A DNA stretch of 64,000 nt from Maribacter sp. MJ134 (GTDB lineage: Bacteria; Bacteroidota; Bacteroidia; Flavobacteriales; Flavobacteriaceae): contig NZ_CP034570.1 in assembly GCF_003970695.1 (NCBI RefSeq), forward strand, positions 1,364,001-1,428,000, written 5' to 3'. The first letter of the stretch is position 1; every line of letters begins with the position of its first letter. The notes below the pieces were generated by a model. The model was not told where the DNA came from. It did not search any database and saw only the letters and a list, made by a program, of their open reading frames with translations. The position numbers were made by a program, and so were the translations under genes. Below are positions 24,425-33,397 of this stretch, piece by piece.

Positions 24425-25651
24425 ATGAAAAATTTAGTACTCCTTTTTACGGCGATGCTTTTAGGCACCACAGGTGTTGTTGCCAAAAGTACAATAGAAG
24501 ATAAGGTTGCAACACGCAATGCTTATTATAACAACAACTCTTTCATCTTTGTTGAAAATGGCATTACGTTTTCAGTATTCCCAGATGGTGAATTTGATTT
24601 TTATATTGAAAATCAAGTTATAGGCAGAAGAAACGGGATTACATTTAATTCTGGCTTTGATTATAGCCCTTTTGCCCAGTATGATGATTACGGAGCAGTA
24701 ATACAAGTAGAAAATGTACCCATTTTTTACGATTTCTACGGACGTGTAAATCAAATTGGTGATGTAGATATCCGTTACAGGAACGGAAGAGTTAGAAGAT
24801 TGGGTGGTATGACCGTATTTTATAATAACAGCGGGTTTTTCAACCATCATGTTGGTTTCATCAACGTATATAACAGACATTATGTTTACCGACCGTTTCA
24901 TAGATGGTTCGCAAGACCGGCCTTAGGATTTAGCTTTGTGTTGAATAGACCTTATAGAAGATTCTATGCACCAATTAGATATACCTACTATAATCCTTAT
25001 AGAAACAACTTCAGAAGGTCTTATGTACAGATTGGAAGAGAGCACAGGTATAACAAGGTTCGTAGAGAAAGAGCTAATATCTATAGAAATGACAGGAGAG
25101 TTGCGGTACGTGACAACTCGTTCAGAAGCAATAGAAGTGTTGCCAAAAGAAATAATTCCAATAGGGGAAACACCATTTCCAAAAGGAATGATGGTTTAAG
25201 AAACGGGAGAAGTGTTGCTTCTAATAGCACCGCACGTTCTAATAGGAACAACAATGTCTCAAGAACTACTTCTACCAGACGAAGTACATCTACGGTAAAA
25301 CGTGGAAATAACAACGCGGTAAGAGGTAATCAAGGAAGAACGGTTACCAAAAGAGAGGTAACTAGAACTCCTAGAAGTACCACAATAAAAAGAAGTACTA
25401 CCACGTATAAGAAACCTGTTAGTAGAAGTTCTAACGTACGTAGCACTCAAGGTAGAACACAGAGAAGTGTTGCACAACAAAGAACGCAGCGAAGTTCTAA
25501 TACTAGAGCTACGAGCAAAGCTCCTTCTAGATCAAGATCTACGGTAAGTAGAAGCACAAGATCAAGGTCAGTGAGTAAAGCTAAAGCTCCTAGCAGAAAC
25601 ACAAGAAGTAACTCAAGGTCCGCTACTACAAGAAATAGTAGAAGACTATAA
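24425..25651 (+). CDS. Exported Arg/Ser/Asn-rich basic protein
   Basis: This 408-aa protein has a signal peptide (MKNLVLLFTAMLLGTTGVVAK), so it leaves the cytoplasm. Residues 40-135 are a structured part with repeated short motifs (GITFSVFPDGEFDFYI, VPIFYDFYGRVNQIG, VRRLGGMTVFYNNSGFF). From about residue 150 to the end it is low complexity: Arg, Ser, Asn and Thr make up most of it (RSTSTVKRGNN, RSSNTRATSKAPSRSRST), giving a very high pI. The start at 24425 is chosen for the signal peptide; an upstream in-frame ATG at 24383 would bury it. A sigma-54-like promoter precedes it and a strong terminator follows. Function unknown. Confidence 0.8.
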   Translation: MKNLVLLFTAMLLGTTGVVAKSTIEDKVATRNAYYNNNSFIFVENGITFSVFPDGEFDFYIENQVIGRRNGITFNSGFDYSPFAQYDDYGAVIQVENVPIFYDFYGRVNQIGDVDIRYRNGRVRRLGGMTVFYNNSGFFNHHVGFINVYNRHYVYRPFHRWFARPALGFSFVLNRPYRRFYAPIRYTYYNPYRNNFRRSYVQIGREHRYNKVRRERANIYRNDRRVAVRDNSFRSNRSVAKRNNSNRGNTISKRNDGLRNGRSVASNSTARSNRNNNVSRTTSTRRSTSTVKRGNNNAVRGNQGRTVTKREVTRTPRSTTIKRSTTTYKKPVSRSSNVRSTQGRTQRSVAQQRTQRSSNTRATSKAPSRSRSTVSRSTRSRSVSKAKAPSRNTRSNSRSATTRNSRRL

Positions 25652-25680
25652 AAATAGTTTTTAGGTTGGTTAGTTGTTTA

Positions 25681-25718
25681 GCCCCGTAGTGAAACCATTT
25701 CACTGCGGGGCTTTTTTT
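25681..25718 (+). terminator. Terminator after the Arg/Ser-rich gene
   Basis: A 14-bp stem (GCCCCGTAGTGAAA with TTTCACTGCGGGGC, one T-G pair, loop CCA) is followed by seven T. Confidence 0.92.
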
Positions 25719-25819
25719 ATGAACTCTATTTTGAGTTTTCAAAATAGCAACTTGAATTAACCCTGAGTACAGAAGAATGTTCCGTTTAAAGCGAATATGG
25801 TTTGATCAGTTATTACTTC

Positions 25820-26686
25820 TCACAAAACAATTTTAAACAACTTCCCGAACTTTTTTGGAAGTCTACATTTAATAATCAATTCTTCTTTTGTGAAAGGATG
25901 AACAAACTTGAGCTCGCTGGCATGGAGGTACAAACCCTTTCCCTTTAGAATTAAATCATCGAAAGCGTAGACTGCATCTCCCAAAATAGGATTACCTAGG
26001 GTCAAAAGATGCTTACGAAGCTGATGTCTTCTTCCTGTGCTAGGTTTTAGTCTCACTAAGTTTAAGAATTCAAACCTTTCTGATGGTATCACTTGTAGCA
26101 CTTCAAATTCAGATTCAGCCGCTTTATCGTCTACCGGGTATTGTAGTAGACCCTTTCTTTTCATATCCTTAATGGTAACAGCGTGGTAAACCTTGCTGAT
26201 TTTCTTTTCTTCAAATAGTTTACTTAAAAGCATAATACTTCTGCTCGTTTTTCCGATTAGCAATAATCCCGTTGTCGGATAATCAAGTCGATGCACTGGT
26301 TGCGGCATTACGGCATCGGCTTCTTGGCTGGGCATTAGGTTCTGAGCTAGGGCATTAGCTACCGTTTTAAAACTATTACCGCTCACCAATATCCCCGCAG
26401 GTTTATTAATGATAGCCAAGTAATCGTCTTCGTAAACTACCTCTAAATTTAATAGTAACCTCCGCGCTAGACTATTACGACTAGAGGCAAGTAATTCGAT
26501 TTGCTCCCCGCCCTTGATAAATGTAGCCGTACTTCCAACTGTCTCATTAACTAGAATCAATTCCTTTTTAATCGCTTTTTTTAAAGCTGATTTGGTCACT
26601 AATACGTCAAAAATCCCTACACCATATTCTTGTAATCGAACCGGGTTTTCCAAGACAGGTACCGCGTGACTAGCTATTACCAGCAT
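25820..26686 (-). CDS. RluA-family pseudouridine synthase
   Basis: This 288-aa enzyme isomerises specific uridines in RNA to pseudouridine. The catalytic motif is HRLDYPTTGLLLIGK with the aspartate in HRLD; the variant has T-T-G where S-G is common. An S4-like N-terminal RNA-binding part (SALKKAIKKELILVNETVG, GGEQIEL) precedes it, and RLKPSTGRRHQLRKHL is the usual C-terminal motif. Its ATG abuts the stop of the flippase gene with no spacing, so it is the last gene of the yfhO operon. The exact RNA target cannot be told. Confidence 0.9.
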   Translation of the reverse strand: MLVIASHAVPVLENPVRLQEYGVGIFDVLVTKSALKKAIKKELILVNETVGSTATFIKGGEQIELLASSRNSLARRLLLNLEVVYEDDYLAIINKPAGILVSGNSFKTVANALAQNLMPSQEADAVMPQPVHRLDYPTTGLLLIGKTSRSIMLLSKLFEEKKISKVYHAVTIKDMKRKGLLQYPVDDKAAESEFEVLQVIPSERFEFLNLVRLKPSTGRRHQLRKHLLTLGNPILGDAVYAFDDLILKGKGLYLHASELKFVHPFTKEELIIKCRLPKKFGKLFKIVL

Positions 26687-28141
26687 TTATTTTTTAAGAA
26701 ATTTAGAAAGTATCCCGTAAACATCTTCAGATATCTTAAATCGATATAGAATAAAGGTGTACATAAGAACGAGCAAAGCACTTTTTAAGGCAATATTCAA
26801 AATAGGATGAAAAGAAAACTGTAAATAATAAAAGATAGCGCCCAATACAAGCAACAAGGAAAATACCTTTACTGTTTCCCTTGTAAATGGGGAGATTTGA
26901 AATTTTAACTTCACGTAATACAGCTTTAGGCAATTGTACACAAAAAAAGCAGAAAAACTGGCTATGGCAGCTCCATTTAAACCATAAGTAGGAATTAACC
27001 AAAGATTTAGTCCTATGGCCATAAGGGCCAGTAAAACTCCAAAAAACAATATAGAACGATAGTAGTCCGAATTGTAGAGTATGGAATTATTATTGCCCAG
27101 AAGCGCATCAAATACTTTAGCCAGGCCTATCCAAAAAACAATAAAGAACCCTCCGGCATAACCATCTGGCAATAACTTATACAAATCATTTAGATTCAAA
27201 ATAATAAGAAGAAACAGCAAGCCGGAAATTATAAAAAGGGTCAATGAACTTTTCTGGTACAGCCCTTTTAAGGAGAATACATCGTTTCTATTGAGATATT
27301 CCGCCGTCATGGGATAAGTAATTTGATGCATGGCCCTAGCCGGAACCGCTATGGAAACGGCTATAAAACCGGCAACACCATAATAGGCAACATTGGCTAT
27401 AGGTAAGAAGTTGTTCAACATTACCTTATCTATTTCCATCAATACAATGGCCGTAGAACCACCTAGAATAATCAGCGCACTATACTTTACGATATCTCGC
27501 CAATTCCCGGGAATATTCCATATTAACTTTGGCATGTGCAATCGATAGGCGTAGAATTTCATAATAAGCATACGGAGTAAATAACTTACCACTACTGCAT
27601 TGATAAAGAATTCTATTTCGATATAATCGAAAACGAATAATACAAGAAGTATGGATTGACAAACCCTACAAAAAATCTCCTTCATGAAATTTCCGAAAAC
27701 AGATTTCATACGAACACGCACCCAGGCATAGAAAACCTCAAAATAAGCCATGGCCAAACCGATAAGAAATATATGCCAGACATAATCTCTGACAACTGGG
27801 TTTTCTCTAGCCAACAAACTACCAATGGCTTCGTTGGCAAAAAAACTAAGTAAAGCAATGGGTACGATAAGCACCAATGGTAATAATAACATCATGGTCA
27901 AAAAACCATCTTGGGCTCTATTTTCATTGAAGCTACTGTAGAATTTCACTAAACTATTTGGAATTCCGAACGCCAGTATGGGCATGAGCACAGCAGAAAC
28001 GGACAAGATAACTTGAACGAGCCCATAGTTTTCCGGTTGCATGAATTTCGTATACAAAAACAAAGTGTTCACAGCACCAATACCAAAGCCAATATAAGTG
28101 ACTATGGTATTGCTCATTGACTGTTTTAAAACGATCCCCAT
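26687..28141 (-). CDS. Polysaccharide flippase of the MOP (Wzx-like) superfamily
   Basis: This 484-aa integral membrane protein has about fourteen hydrophobic segments, starting IVTYIGFGIGAVNTLFLYTKFM, the typical N-terminus of Wzx/polysaccharide transporters. Such proteins flip lipid-linked oligosaccharide across the inner membrane. It overlaps the upstream glycosyltransferase gene by one base (TAATG), which points to translational coupling, and is abutted downstream by the RluA gene. Together with YfhO and the glycosyltransferase it suggests a small surface-glycan assembly unit. Confidence 0.88.
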   Translation of the reverse strand: MGIVLKQSMSNTIVTYIGFGIGAVNTLFLYTKFMQPENYGLVQVILSVSAVLMPILAFGIPNSLVKFYSSFNENRAQDGFLTMMLLLPLVLIVPIALLSFFANEAIGSLLARENPVVRDYVWHIFLIGLAMAYFEVFYAWVRVRMKSVFGNFMKEIFCRVCQSILLVLFVFDYIEIEFFINAVVVSYLLRMLIMKFYAYRLHMPKLIWNIPGNWRDIVKYSALIILGGSTAIVLMEIDKVMLNNFLPIANVAYYGVAGFIAVSIAVPARAMHQITYPMTAEYLNRNDVFSLKGLYQKSSLTLFIISGLLFLLIILNLNDLYKLLPDGYAGGFFIVFWIGLAKVFDALLGNNNSILYNSDYYRSILFFGVLLALMAIGLNLWLIPTYGLNGAAIASFSAFFVYNCLKLYYVKLKFQISPFTRETVKVFSLLLVLGAIFYYLQFSFHPILNIALKSALLVLMYTFILYRFKISEDVYGILSKFLKK

Positions 28142-29412
28142 TAAATATGCTCGGCTAATTTTCTTGTAAGCTCCCTCCTACTATATTGGTTAATATTATT
28201 GGAGGCAACGTTCAGTGCATTCTTTTGATACTGTTGAAACCAGTTTAAAAGTACATTTTTCAATTGAAAATGTGCCCTATAATCGAATATTGCTCCTGTC
28301 TTGGTATCCGCTACAAGTTTTGCCACTTCCCAGTCCTCTGGGCCAATACCAAGAATAGGACGCGCTGCAGCCATATATTCAAACAATTTACCCGGAATAA
28401 TGCCTACGGTTTCCGGAGCATCTATTTCAGCAAGCAAAAGTATTTGTGAGCGTCGTTGATACGCAACTGCCTCATCATGTTTTACGTAACCTACTACATG
28501 CAGGTAATTATCGAGACCAAAGGATTTTAGAGATTTTAAAATATCCTCGCTAACAACACCTATAAAACGAAGTTCCAATGCCGCTTTAAAAGCACTATGC
28601 TCATTGACCAATTCTGATAATACCTTCCAAAAATTTTCGGGGTTCCGTGCGGAAAGCATGGAGCCTACGTGAGAAATTGTAAACTTCTTATCTAAATTAA
28701 CTTTAGCTGGGGTTACGCTATCAAAACCATTGGTGATTACATGTATAGGTTTACGGGTCAGTTGTTGAAACTCGTTTTTAGTTGTTTGGCTTGTGACCAC
28801 AATTTTATCGGCATTGTTTAACACTAAATGCTCCAGTTCTTGATGTCTGTTACGAGCAATCCCGGTGAGTTTTAACTTTTTATGGTATCCTATGGATGTC
28901 CAAGGGTCCCGAAAATCAGCAAGCCAAGTTACCTTTTTAAATTCCTTTAAATAGTGTCCTATAAGATGTACGCTATGTGGTGGACCAGTGGTTATTATAC
29001 TGGATATCCCTTCTTTATCTAGTACGTCGTATAAAAATTTTATCGAAGGTCTAACCCAATATTTGCGAGCATCGGGTATAAAGAAATTACCGCGAACCCA
29101 TAGCATCAATTGCTCTAATATAGATTGATTTTTATGCTGTATTATACCAGAACTAATGCGTTCAGTTTTCTTCTTAGAAAGCAAACTTGCGAATCGGTAC
29201 GGTTCCCAAATGGGATGTTTATAAATAACAATATCATCAGGAATATCACTTTCAAAACTTTTATCAATTAACGGGTAATGTGGATTTTCGGGGATATAGA
29301 GCACTGGTTCTATTCCAAAATCCCTTAAATATTTCACAAATTTCAACCAGCGCTGTACCCCGGGGCCGCCAGCCGGTGGCCAATAATAGGTAATGACCAA
29401 CACCTTTTTCAT
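28141..29412 (-). CDS. Family 4 (GT-B) glycosyltransferase
   Basis: This 423-aa GT-B enzyme starts MKKVLVITYYWPPAGGPGVQ, the common opening of bacterial GT4 enzymes. The second domain has ITNGFDS, ISHVGSML and the donor-site region ETVGIIPGKLFEYMAAARPILGIG (split here in the family as EPFG/E...E). It transfers a hexose-type sugar to a lipid-linked or surface acceptor on the cytoplasmic face. The start overlaps the yfhO stop by one base (TAATG), and its own stop overlaps the flippase start in the same way. Confidence 0.88.
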   Translation of the reverse strand: MKKVLVITYYWPPAGGPGVQRWLKFVKYLRDFGIEPVLYIPENPHYPLIDKSFESDIPDDIVIYKHPIWEPYRFASLLSKKKTERISSGIIQHKNQSILEQLMLWVRGNFFIPDARKYWVRPSIKFLYDVLDKEGISSIITTGPPHSVHLIGHYLKEFKKVTWLADFRDPWTSIGYHKKLKLTGIARNRHQELEHLVLNNADKIVVTSQTTKNEFQQLTRKPIHVITNGFDSVTPAKVNLDKKFTISHVGSMLSARNPENFWKVLSELVNEHSAFKAALELRFIGVVSEDILKSLKSFGLDNYLHVVGYVKHDEAVAYQRRSQILLLAEIDAPETVGIIPGKLFEYMAAARPILGIGPEDWEVAKLVADTKTGAIFDYRAHFQLKNVLLNWFQQYQKNALNVASNNINQYSRRELTRKLAEHI

Positions 29413-31847
29413 TATGATTTCTCCTGCTTTTTGTTTTTCCAGAACGAAAAGCCAATTCCGCCTAAAAGAACGAGTCCCAATAAAATTGTGCTTGCTAAGG
29501 TCACTGAACTACCTTGTTCTACTACCGCAGGCTCAAATTTAAATTCAATAGTATGTTCTCCTTCGGGGACTTTTAATGCCCTAAGCACATAATTAACCTT
29601 AAAATGCTCCTTTAATTCTCCGTCTATATAGGCATTCCACCCATTGGCATAGTACATTTCGGAAAAGACGGCAACCCCAGCATTCGCATTGGTAGCAGTA
29701 TAGGTAAGGTGATTGGGTTCGTAGTCCGTTAAGCGAATAGCCGCAAGAGAATCTACCTTATAATCATACCTATTTATATTCTTAAATTTTTCTGTGTTCA
29801 CTACTGCGACACGTTTCGTATCCAAACTATCTAAGGCTTTTATTTCTTCATCCGCAGTAGTTACTTGCACTAACTTTTCTACAAACCAAGCATTACCATT
29901 GGCATTGGGGTTTTCTATTGGAAATTTATTCCCCTCCTCATCTTCACGTACAAGATACTTGACATTGAGCATATTAAAAACGGAAAGGTTTCCCTTGTAA
30001 ACATGAAACTCGAAAAGATCCTGCATTCCAGCGGGCTTCGCCGCATGGTATCCCGTTATGGCATTATGAAAATATGCGGTTTTAGCAGAGTCAAAACCAT
30101 CAGTTTGGTCAAAAACCCTGAACTGTCCCTCATCCTTTAAAATCATTTGGTCGGCCGCTGTTTTTTGAAAAGGTTCCAACATTCTTCTTTTAGAAACGAA
30201 ATTATCGGCATTGACGTAGCGCAAATTCACACCAACGAGGTCAAATACAATCATAGCACCTAAAACTATGACGACCATATTGGTTTTGACTTTCCCTCTA
30301 AGGTAAAACCATAACAATACCGCAGTCGCTAAGACAAAGCCTAAAGAGCGTAATAAATCACTGGTGTATACCGCTTTGCGATCTAAGCGAAGCATTTCCG
30401 GTAGCTCTTCAAGTCCGGTCATCCTCAAATTAGCATCCGCCGCACCAACAAAACTAAATGTTCCCTTAAAAACAAATAACAAAACACCCAAACCTAGTAC
30501 CGTTGCCGATGCATATTTGAGCGCATTTATTTTATCTGCCTGTGGCACCTTATCCTTGAACAACTTCTTTATAGCTAAAATAGCCAAGATAGGCACGCAC
30601 AGTTCTAAAATAACCTGTATGGAAGACACCGCCCTGAACTTGTCGTACAGCGGAAAATAGTCTATCATGAAGTCAGTAAGTATACTTAAATTCTTTCCCC
30701 AAGATAAAATCAGGGACATTAACGTACCAAAAAGTAGCCACCATTTATGTTTGCCTTTTACTAAAAACAATCCCAGTGCAAACAGGAAAAAAATTATAGC
30801 CCCTATGTAGGCCGGACCGGACACCCCTGGTTGTTTACCCCAGTATAAAGGAATTCCGCTAACAAAGTCTAAAGCGCTAGACCTTGGTAGTCCCTTGTCT
30901 ACTAAGTAATTAAATGATTTTGATTCCTCGCCCAGGTTTTCCTGACTGGCACCTCCGAACAATCGTGGAACAAAAAGATTCAAAGACTCCGTAATGCCAT
31001 AACTCCATTGCGTAATATATTCCTTACTTAAACCACCCGTATTGTTTTTTGGAGAACCATCTGGGTTTATGGTCAATTCACTTTTGCCACGCGTACTCCA
31101 ATCTGCATATTCCTTTGTGGCCATTAAGCCCGTAGCATTCGTAGCTATACCTAGTAATACCGCAACCAATAGCAAACCGACCGAGGTGAAAAAATGCTTA
31201 AGCTCTTTTCTTTTTATGGCGTCTATAAGATATACAATACCCAATACCAGAACCAACAACATAAAATAATAAGTCATTTGATAGTGATTGGCCACAATTT
31301 CGAGTGCCATAGCTATTGCCGTGAGTAGAAATCCCCAGAGGTATTTTTTTCTGAATACTAGAACTATACCAGCCAAAAGTAATGGCAAATAGCCTAGTGC
31401 ATGAGCTTTTGCGTTGTGACCCGCACCAATTATTATGATTAAATAGGTAGAGAAGCCGAATGCAAGTGCCCCTACAATGGCCAATCGGTAATCTACCTTT
31501 AAACAACACAAAAGGATATAAAAGCCGATAAGGTACAGAAACAGATAATCCGCAGGCCTTGGTAAAAAACGAAGGGTACGATCTAATTGTTTTATATAAT
31601 TATGAGGATAATTTGCACCAAGCTGATAAGTGGGCATACCGCCAAATGCGCTATTGGTCCAATAGGGTTCAGTGTCCGTCCTTTTACGGAAATCATTTTG
31701 CTCCTTTGCCATTCCCGTATACTGAGCAATATCGTGTTGATATATGACTTTACCTTGAAGTACCGGGTGGAAGTAAGAAACTGCTGCTAGAACAAAAAAG
31801 ACAGTTACGAAAAAATGAATCAAAAAGAATTTTAAGCCCTTCTTCAT
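29412..31847 (-). CDS. YfhO family membrane protein (GT-C-like)
   Basis: This 811-aa protein has about a dozen membrane segments in residues 10-560, then a soluble periplasmic domain (NVKYLVREDEEGNKFPIENPNANGNAWFVEK), and a final helix (TILLGLVLLGGIGFSFW). YfhO proteins resemble GT-C lipid-sugar transferases; the Bacillus member acts on teichoic acid glycosylation. The start is taken at ATG 31847. A longer frame would begin at a TTG (31874), but a -7 promoter box lies exactly over that codon. It is the first gene of a four-gene operon running to 25820. Confidence 0.88.
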   Translation of the reverse strand: MKKGLKFFLIHFFVTVFFVLAAVSYFHPVLQGKVIYQHDIAQYTGMAKEQNDFRKRTDTEPYWTNSAFGGMPTYQLGANYPHNYIKQLDRTLRFLPRPADYLFLYLIGFYILLCCLKVDYRLAIVGALAFGFSTYLIIIIGAGHNAKAHALGYLPLLLAGIVLVFRKKYLWGFLLTAIAMALEIVANHYQMTYYFMLLVLVLGIVYLIDAIKRKELKHFFTSVGLLLVAVLLGIATNATGLMATKEYADWSTRGKSELTINPDGSPKNNTGGLSKEYITQWSYGITESLNLFVPRLFGGASQENLGEESKSFNYLVDKGLPRSSALDFVSGIPLYWGKQPGVSGPAYIGAIIFFLFALGLFLVKGKHKWWLLFGTLMSLILSWGKNLSILTDFMIDYFPLYDKFRAVSSIQVILELCVPILAILAIKKLFKDKVPQADKINALKYASATVLGLGVLLFVFKGTFSFVGAADANLRMTGLEELPEMLRLDRKAVYTSDLLRSLGFVLATAVLLWFYLRGKVKTNMVVIVLGAMIVFDLVGVNLRYVNADNFVSKRRMLEPFQKTAADQMILKDEGQFRVFDQTDGFDSAKTAYFHNAITGYHAAKPAGMQDLFEFHVYKGNLSVFNMLNVKYLVREDEEGNKFPIENPNANGNAWFVEKLVQVTTADEEIKALDSLDTKRVAVVNTEKFKNINRYDYKVDSLAAIRLTDYEPNHLTYTATNANAGVAVFSEMYYANGWNAYIDGELKEHFKVNYVLRALKVPEGEHTIEFKFEPAVVEQGSSVTLASTILLGLVLLGGIGFSFWKNKKQEKS

Positions 31848-31871
31848 ATTGATTAGCGGAGATTGGTTAGA

Positions 31872-31903
31872 CAAAGATAACTAGTCTAGTTCTTCGAAAT
31901 CAA
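31872..31903 (-). promoter_or_regulatory. Promoter of the yfhO operon (TTG-N21-TATCTTTG)
   Basis: Minus-strand TTG at 31903-31901 and TATCTTTG at 31879-31872 are 21 bp apart. The start site would fall near 31865, 18 bp before the ATG. The promoter overlaps the 3' end of the DUF4834 gene. Confidence 0.65.
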
Positions 31904-32144
31904 TATACTCCCCTACTTTTTCGGAATCACCTTTTCTCTTTGTTGATTTTTTATTGATGATCACTTCCCCTTCATCCGTTTTATAGGAATTAGCTTGTTG
32001 TTCAAATCCTTCAAAAGCCTGCTTAAAATGGGACTCCGTTTTCTTTGCTGCGTAATTAATTATTTTGGGAGCGAATAATCTTGCCAAGATTTTGAGCAAG
32101 TAATATCCCAAAAGAATAATCAGTATTGTTTTTAAAAAAGCCAT
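31881..32144 (-). CDS. DUF4834 family small membrane protein
   Basis: This 87-aa protein has one N-terminal membrane segment (FLKTILIILLGYYLLKILARLF) and a short charged cytoplasmic tail ending VGEYIDFEELD. This plan, with a helix, a KKTE-type linker and an acidic end with the EYIDFEE box, is that of DUF4834, a family found in Bacteroidota. Its function is unknown. It lies upstream of and co-oriented with the yfhO operon, whose promoter is embedded in the end of this gene. Confidence 0.8.
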   Translation of the reverse strand: MAFLKTILIILLGYYLLKILARLFAPKIINYAAKKTESHFKQAFEGFEQQANSYKTDEGEVIINKKSTKRKGDSEKVGEYIDFEELD

Positions 32145-32231
32145 TTATTTATTAATGATATATATCAAAAATACAATTATCACGTTGTTATACTAGATTC
32201 AAAGTATTAAAATAATTATAAAGTCGTATCC

Positions 32232-33311
32232 ATGAGCAAACCCTTTTACATCAAAAGAGTTTCAAGTTTCATCCTTTTTCTTTTGTGCATACTGCCATTG
32301 GCTTTAAAGAGTCAATATACAGATGTTATCAATTCGAATAGACCAGGTCTTTCTGTAAGTGCCTATGCCGTTGGGAAAAATGTTGTGCAAGCGGAACTAG
32401 GTCTGTTCTATGAACAAAGTGACCATACTTTGCTGAACACGCAATCCGATATGTGGGGAACGGATATCTCTTTGCGATACGGATTATTATTTGAAAGACT
32501 AGAATTAAACTACGAGGGAAGTTTCCAAGACCAGGAAATCCTATTTAACAATTTTGATGTCACCGCAAAAAGAACGGATTTTACTAGAAATAGACTAGGA
32601 TTAAAATTTTTGGTTTACGATCCCTTTAAAAATCCCGAAAGAAATAAGCCCAATTTATATAGTTGGAGAGCAAACAATAAATTTCAACTTAAAAATCTGC
32701 TTCCTGCGGTATCAATCTATGCAGGTGCAAATTTCGTGTTAGGAGATAATCCCTACTACCCAGGAGAGGCCACAATTTCTCCCAGGGTAATGCTAGCTAC
32801 ACAAAGTAGATTAACACCTAGGTTCGTTATGATCACTAATGTTGCTCATGACCGAATAGGGACGGAGTTTCCCGAAATGAGCTATATCATTTCCCTCTCC
32901 CATGCTTTTAGAAATCCAAAATGGAGCGCATTTGTTGAGCATCAAGGGATTCAAAGCGACCGCTATGCAGACCTATTAATCAGAGGTGGTATTGCACATT
33001 TGTTAAATGAACGCTTACAAGTAGATTTCAATTTAGGCGCTAGTTTCAAGAATACCCCCTCAAGAATATTCGTAAGTGCCGGTGGCTCTTACCGTTTTGA
33101 CTTCCATAAAGACAGTTTAGTACCCATTGAAGATCAAGATGCCGATCAAAATGGTGGAGCTATCGAAAAGAACGCCATGAAAAAGAAAAAAAGAAAAAAT
33201 AAGGGCAGCGGTGCCGAAGATATTGATTTGGGGCCTTCCAAAAAACAACTTCGAAAACTAAAAAAGGCCGAAAAGAAAAAGAAAAAAGACTCTGGAGAAA
33301 TAGAGTTCTAG
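32232..33311 (+). CDS. Outer-membrane beta-barrel protein, MetA-pathway transporter-like
   Basis: This 359-aa protein has a signal peptide (SFILFLLCILPLALKSQ) followed by the typical start of the transporter/MetA-pathway family (TDVINSNRPGLSVSAYAVGKNVVQAELG) and alternating aromatic beta strands up to about residue 290 (FVSAGGSYRFDFHKD). After the barrel it carries an unusual lysine-rich tail (MKKKKRKNKGSGAED, KKQLRKLKKAEKKKKK). This tail would face the periplasm and could touch peptidoglycan or nucleotides. Such proteins are often called putative transporters; the cargo is unknown. Confidence 0.78.
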   Translation: MSKPFYIKRVSSFILFLLCILPLALKSQYTDVINSNRPGLSVSAYAVGKNVVQAELGLFYEQSDHTLLNTQSDMWGTDISLRYGLLFERLELNYEGSFQDQEILFNNFDVTAKRTDFTRNRLGLKFLVYDPFKNPERNKPNLYSWRANNKFQLKNLLPAVSIYAGANFVLGDNPYYPGEATISPRVMLATQSRLTPRFVMITNVAHDRIGTEFPEMSYIISLSHAFRNPKWSAFVEHQGIQSDRYADLLIRGGIAHLLNERLQVDFNLGASFKNTPSRIFVSAGGSYRFDFHKDSLVPIEDQDADQNGGAIEKNAMKKKKRKNKGSGAEDIDLGPSKKQLRKLKKAEKKKKKDSGEIEF

Positions 33312-33397
33312 GATAATATTGCAATGAAACATTTATACCAATGCTATTTTTAAGTATTGATTAATATCCCTAATATTGATGGTTCTAAAAACCATCG

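Noticed and set aside
25081..25480. Minus-strand ORFs opposite the Arg/Ser-rich tail
   Set aside because: Leu/Ser-rich products are the expected antisense reading of AGA/AGT-rich codons.
24425..25651. Tandem-repeat gene
   Set aside because: The tail is low complexity but I cannot find a fixed repeat period.
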